The translations under genes were made by a program, and so were the position numbers. A stretch of 64,000 bases of DNA from Klebsiella planticola ATCC 33531 (GTDB taxonomy: Bacteria; Pseudomonadota; Gammaproteobacteria; Enterobacterales; Enterobacteriaceae), in NCBI RefSeq assembly GCF_000735435.1, contig NZ_JMPP01000033.1, forward strand, positions 1 through 64,000, in the 5' to 3' direction. This document shows, piece after piece, positions 25,581-37,805 of this stretch (positions are counted from its first letter, which is position 1; each line of letters starts with the position of its first letter). Under the pieces are notes generated by a model. That model saw only the letters and a list, made by a program, of their open reading frames with translations, was not told where the DNA came from and searched no databases.

Positions 25581-25991
25581 TTTTCATCTGTAGATAATAT
25601 GATGACATTTCAGGGGATATAAAGCCGGGTAGAGATGTACCGGTTTATTTCCTGAAGAGTGGTCAAGGCGATTCTTCCACTTTGCTATTTCTTGCCATTA
25701 CCTGTTGTGGCGCGAGCTGTTTTTCTATTTTCATCCGTCGTCCCGGCATGTTGTTCCTGTGGCTGAATATCCAGCGCATGATTTCTGTTCCCCTTGTTTT
25801 ATCCCTGACCGCCACCATTTATCTTGTTCTGACTTTTAACACGCACTAATGATGTGTAAACTAAGGGCCGGTGTTATCAACAGGCGGCTGCAGGTGGGAA
25901 CGGTTCGGTAAACGGTCGTCCTCATATTTCGCAGAGTGAAGCGGGAACTGAGCTATAACTTGTTGATAATTATTATTATATTGTTTTGTAT
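25581..25991. other. Gap upstream of thrS
   Basis: This region should hold the thrS promoter and the upstream part of its structured leader. A T-rich stretch at 25682-25849 can encode a hydrophobic peptide of 33 (ATG) or 55 (TTG) residues ending LVLTFNTH, but no good ribosome site precedes either start, so I list it as a finding, not a gene. Confidence 0.4.
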
Positions 25992-26012
25992 GTGCTCTTT
26001 CGTGTGGGGCAC
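25992..26012 (+). promoter_or_regulatory. ThrRS translational operator (tRNA anticodon-arm mimic)
   Basis: In the thrS leader, GTGCTC pairs with GGGCAC (with a wobble), closing a 9-nt loop TTTCGTGTG that contains CGT, the anticodon of a threonine tRNA. It lies 21 bp before the ATG, next to the ribosome site TAAGGA. It matches the E. coli thrS operator, where ThrRS binds and blocks ribosome access to its own mRNA. Confidence 0.82.
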
Positions 26013-26033
26013 CACTGCAAATAAGGACATAAA

Positions 26034-27962
26034 ATGCCTGTAATTACGCTTCCTGATGGCAGTCAACGCCATTTTGACCACGCCGTTAGCCCGCTGGATG
26101 TTGCTCTGGATATCGGTCCAGGCCTGGCGAAAGCTACGATCGCTGGACGAGTGAATGGTGAGCTGGTCGACGCCAGCGACCTCATCGAAAACGATGCAAC
26201 CCTCTCCATCATTACCGCAAAAGATGAAGACGGTCTGGAAATCATTCGTCACTCCTGCGCGCATCTGCTCGGTCATGCGATTAAGCAGCTGTGGCCAAAC
26301 ACCAAGATGGCTATCGGCCCGGTTATCGATAACGGCTTCTATTATGATGTCGATCTCGATCATACGCTGACCCAGGAAGATATCGACGCGCTCGAAAAAC
26401 GTATGCACGAGCTCGCCGAGAAGAATTATGACGTCATCAAGAAGAAAGTCAGCTGGCACGAAGCGCGTGAAACCTTTGTGAAGCGTGGCGAAACTTATAA
26501 AGTTTCCATTCTTGATGAAAATATCGCCCATGATGACAAGCCTGGCTTGTATCATCATGAAGAGTACGTCGACATGTGCCGTGGACCGCACGTGCCGAAT
26601 ATGCGTTTTTGTCATCACTTTAAACTGATGAAAACCGCAGGCGCGTACTGGCGCGGCGACAGCAACAACAAGATGTTGCAGCGTATTTACGGTACCGCAT
26701 GGGCAGATAAAAAAGCGCTTAACGCGCATCTGCTGCGTCTGGAAGAAGCGTCCAAACGTGACCATCGCAAGATTGGCAAGCAGCTCGACCTGTATCATAT
26801 GCAGGAAGAAGCGCCGGGTATGGTCTTCTGGCATAACGACGGCTGGACAATCTTCCGCGAGCTGGAAGTGTTTGTGCGCTCCAAGCTGAAAGAGTACCAG
26901 TACCAGGAAGTAAAAGGCCCGTTCATGATGGACCGTGTGCTGTGGGAAAAAACCGGGCACTGGGACAACTACAAAGATGCGATGTTCACCACCTCTTCTG
27001 AGAACCGTGAATACTGCATCAAGCCGATGAACTGTCCGGGTCACGTGCAGATCTTTAATCAGGGTCTGAAATCGTACCGCGATCTGCCGCTGCGTATGGC
27101 GGAATTCGGTAGCTGCCATCGTAACGAGCCTTCGGGCGCGCTGCATGGTCTGATGCGTGTACGTGGCTTCACGCAGGATGATGCCCACATCTTCTGTACT
27201 GAAGATCAGGTCCGTGATGAAGTCAACGCCTGTATTCGTATGGTCTACGATATGTACAGCACTTTTGGCTTCGAGAAAATCGTCGTCAAACTCTCAACTC
27301 GTCCGGAAAAACGTATCGGAAGCGACGAGACCTGGGATCGTGCTGAGGCGGATCTGGCGGTCGCGCTGGAAGAAAACAATATCCCGTTTGAATATCAACT
27401 GGGTGAAGGCGCGTTCTACGGTCCGAAAATTGAATTTACTCTGTATGACTGCCTCGATCGTGCATGGCAGTGCGGTACTGTACAGCTGGACTTCTCTCTG
27501 CCGCAGCGTTTAAGCGCCTCTTATGTGGGCGAAAATAACGAGCGTCAGGTACCGGTAATGATTCACCGCGCCATTCTGGGGTCCATGGAGCGCTTCATTG
27601 GCATCCTGACCGAAGAGTTTGCCGGCTTCTTCCCAACCTGGCTTGCGCCGGTGCAGGTCGTGGTGATGAATATTACCGATTCTCAGTCTGAATACGTTAA
27701 CGAATTGACTCGTAAACTACAAAATGCGGGCATTCGGGTAAAAGCGGACTTGAGAAATGAGAAGATTGGCTTTAAAATCCGCGAGCACACTTTACGTCGT
27801 GTCCCGTATATGTTGGTCTGTGGCGACAAAGAAGTCGAAGCCGGCAAAGTGGCCGTGCGTACCCGTCGTGGTAAAGACCTCGGCAGCATGGACGTAAATG
27901 AAGTGATCGAAAAGCTGCAACAAGAGATTCGCAGCCGCAGTCTTCAACAACTGGAGGAATAA
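26034..27962 (+). CDS. thrS: Threonyl-tRNA synthetase
   Basis: ThrS (642 aa) charges tRNA-Thr and represses its own translation. It has a TGS domain (about 1-61), an editing domain with [10 protein letters not shown] and the later CRGPHVP zinc-like motif (about 62-225), the class II catalytic core (about 243-535; motif 2 [11 protein letters not shown], motif 3 [10 protein letters not shown]) and the anticodon-binding domain. It is the same length as E. coli. infC starts 3 nt after its stop. Confidence 0.98.
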   Translation: MPVITLPDGSQRHFDHAVSPLDVALDIGPGLAKATIAGRVNGELVDASDLIENDATLSIITAKDEDGLEIIRHSCAHLLGHAIKQLWPNTKMAIGPVIDNGFYYDVDLDHTLTQEDIDALEKRMHELAEKNYDVIKKKVSWHEARETFVKRGETYKVSILDENIAHDDKPGLYHHEEYVDMCRGPHVPNMRFCHHFKLMKTAGAYWRGDSNNKMLQRIYGTAWADKKALNAHLLRLEEASKRDHRKIGKQLDLYHMQEEAPGMVFWHNDGWTIFRELEVFVRSKLKEYQYQEVKGPFMMDRVLWEKTGHWDNYKDAMFTTSSENREYCIKPMNCPGHVQIFNQGLKSYRDLPLRMAEFGSCHRNEPSGALHGLMRVRGFTQDDAHIFCTEDQVRDEVNACIRMVYDMYSTFGFEKIVVKLSTRPEKRIGSDETWDRAEADLAVALEENNIPFEYQLGEGAFYGPKIEFTLYDCLDRAWQCGTVQLDFSLPQRLSASYVGENNERQVPVMIHRAILGSMERFIGILTEEFAGFFPTWLAPVQVVVMNITDSQSEYVNELTRKLQNAGIRVKADLRNEKIGFKIREHTLRRVPYMLVCGDKEVEAGKVAVRTRRGKDLGSMDVNEVIEKLQQEIRSRSLQQLEE

Positions 27963-28508
<546 letters not shown>

Positions 28509-28580
28509 GGCCTTCAAGTAGCAACTCCTGTGGAGCCCTCAGGCTTCGCAGGCGTTGTTCGCCTATGTTTCGTTTATTAA

Positions 28581-28802
<222 letters not shown>

Positions 28803-28832
28803 GTCGTTAACCCTTTTAAACTTTTTAATTAG

Positions 28833-29210
<378 letters not shown>

Positions 29211-29218
29211 GCCAGTTG

Positions 29219-29244
29219 AAAGAGGGAGCTTGTCTCCCTCTTTT
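29219..29244 (+). terminator. rplT terminator
   Basis: The stem AGAGGGAG/CTCCCTCT with a short loop runs into TTTT, directly after rplT. Confidence 0.85.
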
Positions 29245-29333
29245 CGTTTCAACACCATCAATACATTGACTTTTATTGCCGTAAGCTTTTCAATACAGGT
29301 CTTACGTTTCGTACCAGACAAGGTAATGCAAGC

Positions 29334-29378
29334 ATGAATGCTGCTATTTTCCGCTTCTTTTTTTACTTTAGCACCTGA
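29334..29378 (+). CDS. pheM: pheST leader peptide PheM
   Basis: A 14-residue leader, [14 protein letters not shown], has five Phe residues and is identical to the E. coli peptide. Ribosome stalling at Phe codons when charged tRNA-Phe is scarce favours the antiterminator, so pheST is expressed. The attenuator lies 47 bp downstream. Confidence 0.95.
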
Positions 29379-29424
29379 ACTCAGGAGGCTAGCGCGTGAA
29401 AGAAGAAACGGAAAACAGCGCCAG

Positions 29425-29451
29425 AAAGCCTCCCACTGTGGAGGCTTTTTT
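29425..29451 (+). terminator. pheST attenuator
   Basis: The stem AAAGCCTCC/GGAGGCTTT runs into TTTTTT and lies just after pheM. It is the Rho-independent attenuator of the phe operon. Confidence 0.93.
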
Positions 29452-29473
29452 CGTATATGAACGTGTTCATTCT

Positions 29474-30611
<1,138 letters not shown>

Positions 30612-30626
30612 GGGCAGGACAGAATA

Positions 30627-33014
30627 ATGAAATTCAGTGAACTGTGGTTACGCGAGTGGGTTAACCCGGCGATCGACAGCGAAGCGCTGGCTAACCAGAT
30701 CACCATGGCGGGTCTCGAAGTGGACGGCGTTGAGCCGGTTGCCGGTAGCTTCAACGGCGTGGTTGTGGGAGAAGTGGTTGAGTGCGGTCAGCACCCGAAT
30801 GCCGACAAACTGCGCGTCACGAAAGTCAATGTCGGCGGCGAACGTCTGCTGGACATCGTCTGCGGGGCGCCAAACTGCCGTCAGGGGCTGAAAGTTGCCG
30901 TAGCAACCATCGGCGCCGTGCTGCCTGGCGACTTCAAAATTAAGGCCGCGAAGCTGCGCGGTGAGCCTTCCGAAGGGATGCTGTGCTCGTTTTCTGAGCT
31001 GGGCGTGTCCGACGATCATAGCGGAATTATCGAACTGCCGGCGGATGCGCCGATTGGCACCGATATTCGTCAATATCTGCAGCTGGACGATAACACTATC
31101 GAAATCAGCGTCACGCCGAACCGCGCGGACTGCTTAGGTATCATCGGTGTCGCCCGCGACGTGGCCGTTCTGAATAAAGAACCGCTGAACGCACCGGAGA
31201 TTACCCCCGTTGCCGCCACCATTACCGATACGCTACCGATTGCCGTTGAAGCGCCGGACGCCTGTCCTCGCTATCTGGGCCGCGTGGTGAAAGGTATCAA
31301 TGTTAAAGCGCCAACGCCGCTGTGGATGAAAGAGAAACTGCGTCGCTGCGGGATTCGCTCCATCGACGCGGTGGTTGACGTCACCAACTATGTGCTGCTC
31401 GAGCTGGGTCAGCCGATGCATGCGTTCGATTGCGACCGCATCGACGGTGGGATCGTGGTCCGTATGGCGAAAGAGGGTGAGAAACTGGTTCTGCTGGACG
31501 GCACCGAAGCCAAACTGGATACCGATACCCTGGTTATTGCCGACCATCACAAAGCGCTGGCTATGGGCGGCATCTTTGGCGGTGAACACTCTGGCGTCAA
31601 TGACGAAACGCAGAACGTGCTGCTGGAATGCGCCTTCTTCAGCCCGCTGGCCATCACCGGCCGCGCGCGTCGTCACGGTCTGCACACCGATGCCTCACAT
31701 CGCTATGAGCGCGGCGTGGATTCAGCGCTGCAGTATAAAGCGATGGAACGTGCAACCCGCCTGCTGATCGATATCTGCGGCGGCGAAGCGGGTCCGGTTA
31801 TCGATGCGACCCACGAAGCTGCGCTGCCGAAGGCGGCGACCATTACCCTGCGTCGTAGCAAACTGGATCGCCTGATCGGCCATCATATTGATGATGCTCA
31901 GGTCAGCGATATTCTGACGCGCCTGGGCTGCGAAGTGACCGCGGGCAACGATGAGTGGCAGGCGGTTGCCCCGAGCTGGCGTTTCGATATTGCCATCGAA
32001 GAAGATCTGGTCGAAGAAGTGGCCCGCGTGTATGGCTATAACAACATTCCCGATCGTCCGGTGCAGGCGGGGCTGATTATGGGCACCCACCGCGAAGCTA
32101 ATCTGTCGCTGAAACGTGTAAAAACGCTGCTTAACGACAAAGGCTACCAGGAAGTGATCACCTACAGCTTTGTTGACCCGAAAGTGCAGCAGCTGATTCA
32201 CCCGGGTGAAGAAGCCCTGATTCTGCCGAGTCCTATCTCCAGCGAAATGTCGGCAATGCGTCTGTCGCTGCTGACCGGCCTGCTGGGTACGGTGGTGTAT
32301 AACCAGAACCGTCAGCAGAGCCGCGTGCGTATTTTTGAAAGCGGTTTGCGCTTTGTTCCGGATACCCAGGCTCCGCTGGGGATTCGTCAGGACGTGATGC
32401 TGGCCGGTGTGATTTGTGGCAACCGCTACGAAGAGCACTGGAATCTGGCAAAAGAGACCGTTGATTTCTACGATCTGAAAGGCGATCTGGAGTCCATTCT
32501 CGACCTGACCGGTAAATTAGCGGATATCGAATTCCGCGCAGAAGCGAACAGCGCACTGCATCCGGGGCAGTCGGCCGCGATTTATCTGAAAGGTGAACGT
32601 ATTGGTTTCATTGGGGTTGTTCATCCTGAACTGGAACGTAAACTGGATCTGAACGGCCGGACTTTAGCGTTCGAACTGGAGTGGAACAAGCTTGCAGACC
32701 GCGTGGTGCCTCAGGCGCGCGAGATTTCTCGTTTCCCGGCGAACCGTCGTGATATCGCCGTTGTCGTCGCGGAAAACGTACCTGCAGCCGATGTTTTGAC
32801 AGAGTGTAAGAAAGTTGGCGTAAATCAGGTAGTTGGCGTAAACTTATTTGACGTGTACCGTGGTAAAGGGGTAGCGGAAGGCAGTAAGAGCCTTGCGATT
32901 AGCCTCATCCTGCAGGATACCAGCCGTACACTCGAAGAAGAGGAGATTGCCGCTACCGTTGCCAGATGTGTAGAGGCATTAAAAGAGCGATTCCAGGCAT
33001 CATTGAGGGATTGA
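30627..33014 (+). CDS. pheT: Phenylalanyl-tRNA synthetase beta subunit
   Basis: PheT (795 aa) provides tRNA binding and editing for PheRS. It has a tRNA-binding OB domain near residues 40-150, B3/B4 editing and B5 domains, a catalytic-like core that lacks activity, and a C-terminal ferredoxin-fold anticodon-binding domain. The length equals E. coli. It lies 15 bp after pheS and 4 bp before ihfA. Confidence 0.98.
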   Translation: MKFSELWLREWVNPAIDSEALANQITMAGLEVDGVEPVAGSFNGVVVGEVVECGQHPNADKLRVTKVNVGGERLLDIVCGAPNCRQGLKVAVATIGAVLPGDFKIKAAKLRGEPSEGMLCSFSELGVSDDHSGIIELPADAPIGTDIRQYLQLDDNTIEISVTPNRADCLGIIGVARDVAVLNKEPLNAPEITPVAATITDTLPIAVEAPDACPRYLGRVVKGINVKAPTPLWMKEKLRRCGIRSIDAVVDVTNYVLLELGQPMHAFDCDRIDGGIVVRMAKEGEKLVLLDGTEAKLDTDTLVIADHHKALAMGGIFGGEHSGVNDETQNVLLECAFFSPLAITGRARRHGLHTDASHRYERGVDSALQYKAMERATRLLIDICGGEAGPVIDATHEAALPKAATITLRRSKLDRLIGHHIDDAQVSDILTRLGCEVTAGNDEWQAVAPSWRFDIAIEEDLVEEVARVYGYNNIPDRPVQAGLIMGTHREANLSLKRVKTLLNDKGYQEVITYSFVDPKVQQLIHPGEEALILPSPISSEMSAMRLSLLTGLLGTVVYNQNRQQSRVRIFESGLRFVPDTQAPLGIRQDVMLAGVICGNRYEEHWNLAKETVDFYDLKGDLESILDLTGKLADIEFRAEANSALHPGQSAAIYLKGERIGFIGVVHPELERKLDLNGRTLAFELEWNKLADRVVPQAREISRFPANRRDIAVVVAENVPAADVLTECKKVGVNQVVGVNLFDVYRGKGVAEGSKSLAISLILQDTSRTLEEEEIAATVARCVEALKERFQASLRD

Positions 33015-33018
33015 ACCT

Positions 33019-33318
33019 ATGGCGCTTACAAAAGCTGAAATGTCAGAATATCTGTTTGATAAGCTTGGGCTTAGCAAGCGGGATGCCAAAGAGCTGGTAG
33101 AGTTGTTTTTCGAAGAGGTGCGTCGTGCTCTGGAAAACGGAGAACAGGTAAAACTCTCCGGGTTCGGCAACTTCGATTTGCGGGATAAAAACCAACGCCC
33201 GGGTCGTAACCCGAAAACGGGGGAAGATATTCCCATTACAGCCCGGCGTGTGGTGACCTTCAGACCCGGTCAGAAACTTAAAAGCCGTGTCGAAAACGCT
33301 TCGCCCAGAGACAAATAA
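33019..33318 (+). CDS. ihfA: Integration host factor alpha subunit
   Basis: IHF-alpha (99 aa) pairs with IhfB to bind and sharply bend DNA. The beta-arm motif [10 protein letters not shown] contains the intercalating Pro. The protein is the same length as E. coli, is cotranscribed with pheST, and ends in a strong terminator. In E. coli btuC follows directly; here a four-gene insertion intervenes. Confidence 0.98.
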   Translation: MALTKAEMSEYLFDKLGLSKRDAKELVELFFEEVRRALENGEQVKLSGFGNFDLRDKNQRPGRNPKTGEDIPITARRVVTFRPGQKLKSRVENASPRDK

Positions 33319-33330
33319 TCTGAACTAACT

Positions 33331-33356
33331 AAAAAGGCCGCTGATGCGGCCTTTTT
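33331..33356 (+). terminator. ihfA terminator
   Basis: The stem AAAAAGGCCGC/GCGGCCTTTTT with a 4-nt loop carries a T run on the plus strand and an A-run partner, so it may also end the convergent ridA-family gene. Confidence 0.92.
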
Positions 33357-33371
33357 CTTTTGTGGCGTAAA

Positions 33372-33725
33372 TCAACTTCTTACGGCCGTAACCATCACCT
33401 CGACGAGGATATCAGGGCGTGCCATTTCCGCCTGGACAGCCGCGCGTGCCGGGCTGTGACCTTCCGGCATCCAGGCGACCCAGACCTCATTAAACCCGGC
33501 AAAATCACGCGCCATCGTCTTCAGCCACACCTGGGCAGACAGAATATGACGATTATCACTGCCTGCTTCGGCCAGCAGCGCGTCAATTTTCGCTAAAACC
33601 TCCCGGGTTTGCTGGCGGATATCGTCATCGCTGCTGACCGGGGTTTGCCCTGATAAAAAGATCAGATCGCCGTACCCGACGCTGGCGGAAAGGCGGGGCT
33701 GCGAATGATGGCGTTCTATTTTCAT
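33372..33725 (-). CDS. RidA/YjgF family protein
   Basis: A 117-aa RidA-family (YjgF/YER057c/UK114) protein. RidA proteins hydrolyse reactive enamine/imine intermediates made by amino-acid-oxidising and PLP enzymes. The C-terminal PARAAVQAEMARPDILVEV segment carries the family Arg that binds carboxylates. Start: ATG at 33725 overlaps the dadA-like stop (ATGA), implying coupling; an ATG at 33740 preceded by AAGGT is an alternative. Its position just after a D-amino-acid dehydrogenase fits removal of the imino acid product. The precise substrate is inferred only. Confidence 0.85.
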   Translation of the reverse strand: MKIERHHSQPRLSASVGYGDLIFLSGQTPVSSDDDIRQQTREVLAKIDALLAEAGSDNRHILSAQVWLKTMARDFAGFNEVWVAWMPEGHSPARAAVQAEMARPDILVEVMVTAVRS

Positions 33726-34975
33726 GCTGTGTGTTCCCATGTCAGACCTTCTAAAGAAATGGCGGGACCAGCGCCGTTGAGTAGCGCGCCGAGAACCACC
33801 GCGCTGCCGGCGGCCAGAGTAAAGCCAAGGCTACCCTGACCGAGGTTCATCCACAGGTTCTGATACCCGGCACGACCAAGCAGAGGGGGCCCCGCGGGGG
33901 TTGAAGGGCGCATACCGCACCAGGCCTCTGCATCTTCAACCCCCTGTAACTCAGGGAAGCTGCGGGTCACGATCTTTTTTAGCGCCTGGATACGCTCGGG
34001 GCGCAGTTGATCGCCGTCGTAGCCAATATCGACCATGGCGGCAATGCGCAGCCGATCGCCCAGCCGGGCATAGACCACTTTATGGCCGTAATCCGTTACG
34101 CTGATATCAGGGGCAATCCCGGGCGTTGTGGGGTAGGGGAGCGTCAGGCTGTAGCCTTTCAGAGCGCACAGCGGCACGCGAATACCGGTCCCGGCCAGCA
34201 GGGGGCCGCTGCCGTTTCCTGCCGCCACGATGTACTCATCGCCGACTATCGTTCCCTGACGGGTATCGACAGAATCAATGCGGGCGCCTTTTTTATTCAG
34301 GCGCAGCACCTCACAATGGCTGGTCAGAGTAAAGCTGGCGCTGGCATGCAGTTTCTCCAGCAGCGCCTGACAGAATTTTTGACAGTCGGCGGTCTCATCG
34401 CCGGGTGAATAAATACCGCCCTGCAGCGAAGGGCGAATATATTTCAGCGCCGGTTCAAGCTGAATACAGTCGTCGGCATTCAACGCTTGCTGGTATTGCG
34501 GGCTAATGCCTTTGGCGGCTTTATTAAAATCATATGCCCGACGGTGAACGATCAATTTCCCGGAACGCCGCCAGTGAAAGTCGTGCAGATTATCCGCCGT
34601 CAGCCACTCCTGCATCACCTGACGGCTGAGCAGCGACAAGCGCAATATATGATCGCCGTTGAGCTTATTCGTCTGGCTATTACAGGCGCGGAGAAACTGC
34701 AGCAGCCAGCGCCATTGCCCCGGCGACATTTTCAAACGCATATTGAGCGGCGAGTCGGCTTTACCCATCCATTTCATCCCCTGCAGGGGAACGCCACGAT
34801 CGGCCAGGGGAGCCACATACCGGTAGCTAAGCTGCCCGCCGTTAGCAAAGCTGGTTGCCTGACCTGGCTTCGCCTGACGCTCCAGCAACTGCACCTGATG
34901 ACCGCTCTTGATTAACTCATAAGCCGTTGCTAGCCCGATAACACCGCCGCCGATAATGACAATGCGCTTTTTCAT
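33722..34975 (-). CDS. DadA-like FAD-dependent D-amino-acid dehydrogenase
   Basis: A 417-aa DAO-family oxidoreductase. The N-terminal Rossmann motif IIGGGVIGLATAYEL binds FAD, and the region ANGGQLSYRYVAPLAD and the C-terminal WCGMRPSTPAGPPLLGR are typical of DadA. DadA proteins oxidise D-amino acids to imino acids, which become 2-oxo acids, and pass electrons to the membrane. It is not the usual dadAX locus, since no alanine racemase gene adjoins it. It sits in a LysR-dadA-ridA row on the minus strand, 41 bp below the LysR gene. The substrate is unknown. Confidence 0.87.
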   Translation of the reverse strand: MKKRIVIIGGGVIGLATAYELIKSGHQVQLLERQAKPGQATSFANGGQLSYRYVAPLADRGVPLQGMKWMGKADSPLNMRLKMSPGQWRWLLQFLRACNSQTNKLNGDHILRLSLLSRQVMQEWLTADNLHDFHWRRSGKLIVHRRAYDFNKAAKGISPQYQQALNADDCIQLEPALKYIRPSLQGGIYSPGDETADCQKFCQALLEKLHASASFTLTSHCEVLRLNKKGARIDSVDTRQGTIVGDEYIVAAGNGSGPLLAGTGIRVPLCALKGYSLTLPYPTTPGIAPDISVTDYGHKVVYARLGDRLRIAAMVDIGYDGDQLRPERIQALKKIVTRSFPELQGVEDAEAWCGMRPSTPAGPPLLGRAGYQNLWMNLGQGSLGFTLAAGSAVVLGALLNGAGPAISLEGLTWEHTA

Positions 34976-35016
34976 AACCTGATAAACCCACCGCTGATAA
35001 ATGCATGGGCTTTATG

Positions 35017-35940
35017 TCAAAGCATTTGCCTCTGCGGCGCAATTGACTTTTTATGTTCAGGGTATAACTCCAGGTTAATCTCCTGCAGCTGCTGGCGGAG
35101 CCGGATGCAGAGAAAATCGACAAACTTCTGGCTGATCGGGCTGAGTGAAACATCTGCCCGACGCAGTAAACACAGGGTGATCATCATCGGCGGCGCGATC
35201 GGATGAATCATCGCCGGCGCCAGGTTATGCCGGGCGGAAAAAATATCGGTAATGCTGCATCCCATGCCGCGCTTCACAAACTCGGTGGCCATGTAGTAGG
35301 TCTGCACGTTCAGACGGGTCGTCGAAAAATCACGGCGGGTCGCAATGGCCGCGGAGAGAGAGTGCGGTCCGGGCGAGATCCACCGCTGCTGGTCAATCTC
35401 CTCAATCACCACCTCTCCCTGACGATAGTCGCGGTCAATGTACACCAGCGGGACCTCAGCGATGGCGGTGCTGGTGATCTCCCCTTGCTGGACGGGCTGC
35501 AGCGTCAGGGCTAGGTCTATCTCGCGCAGATCCAATTTTTTGACCAATGTCTCAGTGTGTTCGGTGGTGAGTGTCATCACCAGATTGGCATTTTGTTGGT
35601 AGAAATCAGTGACCAGTTCCGGGACCAGACTCAACCCAAGGCTCGGCAGACAGCCGAGGCTAATTTTGGCTCTGGGATCGCGGGCCAGGTTATCGGCGAG
35701 CAGGCGCAGGTTATCGAGATCATGATAAATATTCTGAGCTTTTTCAAACAGCATCAGCGCTTCGCTACTGGGCAGCAGCTTGCCGCGTACCCGCTGAAAA
35801 AGTTTAAAACCCAGCTTCTGCTCGGCGTTTTTAAGCGCTTTGCTGGCGGCGGGTTGAGAGATGTTGAGCGATTCTGCTGCTCGGGAAAGCGTGCCGCAAG
35901 TCATCACGGCGTGGAAGATTTCCAGGTGACGCAGTTTCAT
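35017..35940 (-). CDS. LysR-family transcriptional regulator
   Basis: A 307-aa LysR regulator. An N-terminal winged helix-turn-helix (about 1-60; HLEIFHAVMTCGTLSRAAES then ISQPAASKALKNAEQ) precedes a substrate-binding effector domain. It lies upstream of the DadA-like gene in the same direction and opposite to the permease gene, the usual place for a LysR protein controlling its neighbours. The effector is probably the substrate of the module; this is inference from position. Confidence 0.92.
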   Translation of the reverse strand: MKLRHLEIFHAVMTCGTLSRAAESLNISQPAASKALKNAEQKLGFKLFQRVRGKLLPSSEALMLFEKAQNIYHDLDNLRLLADNLARDPRAKISLGCLPSLGLSLVPELVTDFYQQNANLVMTLTTEHTETLVKKLDLREIDLALTLQPVQQGEITSTAIAEVPLVYIDRDYRQGEVVIEEIDQQRWISPGPHSLSAAIATRRDFSTTRLNVQTYYMATEFVKRGMGCSITDIFSARHNLAPAMIHPIAPPMMITLCLLRRADVSLSPISQKFVDFLCIRLRQQLQEINLELYPEHKKSIAPQRQML

Positions 35941-36219
35941 GAGGAGTTAACTCAGGGTTATAGAGGCCAGATAAAAAGTCATTTTCTAATAACATTAACT
36001 TAACATAAATTTAATCCGCAATCAGCGAGCTGTTGACTTATTGAGCTGACTGCGCCGCCTTCAGGCGGATAATCCGATTCTCAGAACAATACCTGTTGTC
36101 CCTACATACACCCTCAGGCAACGAAGCCAACAAATTATAACGAGGGGGGATATTTTCTGAGCAGGCCCGAATACACCGCGCCCTAATAGCGGCCGGTTTT
36201 ATTGGCATCAAGGAGTTAT
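35941..36219. promoter_or_regulatory. Divergent control region, LysR gene / permease
   Basis: A 279-bp gap between divergent genes, AT-rich near the LysR side. It should contain both promoters and the LysR operator. I see an inverted repeat GTTAAC near the LysR start but cannot fix the operator by eye. Confidence 0.4.
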
Positions 36220-37653
36220 ATGAGTGACTCAACGCTCTCTGGCAACCCGCTAACCAGACAGAATATCACCAGAAAAAATATTATTATTGGCCTGTTATTA
36301 GGGCTGTTTTTAGTGACGGCATTCTGGTGCCATGGACGGCCCGCCGCCGAACTCGGCTTGCTGAGTTTTACACCGCTTGTCGCCCTCGCCATCCTCTCGC
36401 TCGTCGGGGTAGATATTGTGCTGGCGGTGATCTCATCCATTATTATTGCGATGATTATGACCTCGACCGGCTTGCCTGAAATGGGAACGATGCTGGCAAA
36501 ATCGACCGGTTCTTTCATTGCCACCGTCGGGTTAATCATTATGCTCGGTGCCGGTGTCGGAGAAGTGGCAACCCGTACCGGCGCTGCGGTGGAACTGGTG
36601 AAATTTGTGGTTCATCGTATCGGGCTGTCGAGTCAGACCCGGGTTAAACTGGGTATTGTCATTTCGTCGATTCTAATCTGCGGCGCCCTGGGGACCATGG
36701 CCGGGGGAAATGCGATCATCGTGGCGGTGATTATTCCGGTTGCCGCGGCGGTCAGGCTGACGCCGCCGACGGTGGCGGCGCTGATGATGACCGCCGGCTC
36801 CATCGGGCTTTTTACCGGACCGTTTACGCCGAGTACCGTGACGATTCTCAAGCTCGGCGGCCTCAGCTATCCGGACTATTTACTGTATGTCGGGTTGCCA
36901 ATGAGTGCGGTGACTTTGCTGGCCGGCTGGCTGATGGCGGGGCGCATTCAGAAGATGACCGAAGGGAAGCTGCGGTATGAGGTCGACCTGGCTGAAAAAA
37001 CGCAGGAACAAGCGAGTGCCGCCGTTTCAAAGCGCAGAAAGCTCAGCGCGCTGGCGTTTGCGGCAACGATTATCGTGATGGCGGTGGTGGGCGTGGTGAT
37101 AAAAGCCGGCTTTAGCTTCGCGATTATTGTGATGCTGCTGGTGGCGTTGATCACCGGGCTGGTCGGCGGCCTGCGGCCTACGCAGATTTTGCAGGCGCTG
37201 TATCACGGCTGCGGCCGTCTGGTGTGGATGTTTATCCTCTACTGGCTCTATAACCCGATTCTTGAACTGATGGATGGGCTCCATGCCTATCAGGGGCTGC
37301 TGGATTACACCCAGCCGCTGCTGGAGGGGATCTCCCCGGCCTGGCTGTGCTTTTGTATTTTCGCCTTCAATATCATTGGCCATGTGCCCGGCGCGGCGGT
37401 AGCGCAGATGACCTTTACCCACAAGATTTTTGGCCCGATGCTGATGGCCGCTGGCGTCCCGCCGCAGGGAACCACTGCGGTGCTGCTGGCCTCATCGCAG
37501 GTGGACTGGTTTGGCCCGTTCCCCTCTTCGGATATGTTTGGGCAGATGGGGCTGGCGCAGTCGACCCATCTCAAATACATGCTCTATAACGGCTGGGCTA
37601 TCGTGATTGCTAACATTATTCTCTTCGCTCTGCTGTTTCAGGTGCTGGTGTAA
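36220..37653 (+). CDS. Multi-span permease of the ion-transporter type (NhaC/GntP-like)
   Basis: A 477-aa inner-membrane protein with about 11-12 hydrophobic segments and a polar loop near residues 240-270 (KTQEQASAAVSKRRKLS). Its architecture, with a conserved internal repeat and the NAIIVAVIIPVAAAV segment, resembles the ion-transporter superfamily (NhaC, GntP, short-chain or amino acid permeases). I cannot assign a substrate. Start ATG at 36220 has AAGGAG 4 nt upstream; an earlier in-frame ATG at 36202 lacks one. The context suggests import of the D-amino acid or related compound used by the DadA-like enzyme. Confidence 0.75.
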   Translation: MSDSTLSGNPLTRQNITRKNIIIGLLLGLFLVTAFWCHGRPAAELGLLSFTPLVALAILSLVGVDIVLAVISSIIIAMIMTSTGLPEMGTMLAKSTGSFIATVGLIIMLGAGVGEVATRTGAAVELVKFVVHRIGLSSQTRVKLGIVISSILICGALGTMAGGNAIIVAVIIPVAAAVRLTPPTVAALMMTAGSIGLFTGPFTPSTVTILKLGGLSYPDYLLYVGLPMSAVTLLAGWLMAGRIQKMTEGKLRYEVDLAEKTQEQASAAVSKRRKLSALAFAATIIVMAVVGVVIKAGFSFAIIVMLLVALITGLVGGLRPTQILQALYHGCGRLVWMFILYWLYNPILELMDGLHAYQGLLDYTQPLLEGISPAWLCFCIFAFNIIGHVPGAAVAQMTFTHKIFGPMLMAAGVPPQGTTAVLLASSQVDWFGPFPSSDMFGQMGLAQSTHLKYMLYNGWAIVIANIILFALLFQVLV

Positions 37654-37805
37654 GAGGCCATTCTGCTCAGTGCGGCGGGGCCGATGTCTCGCCGTGATGG
37701 TCAGTGGATCATCCGGTTATCTCTTCCTCTGCGGGAGGTTTTGCTTTTCTCACCTCTGTCGCCACCGTAAAATCAACGGCATCTCTTTCTGGCAATACGG
37801 AAATT

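Noticed and set aside
25953-27188. Open frame of 411 codons antisense to thrS
   Set aside because: thrS is certain on the other strand; the antisense frame resembles no protein.
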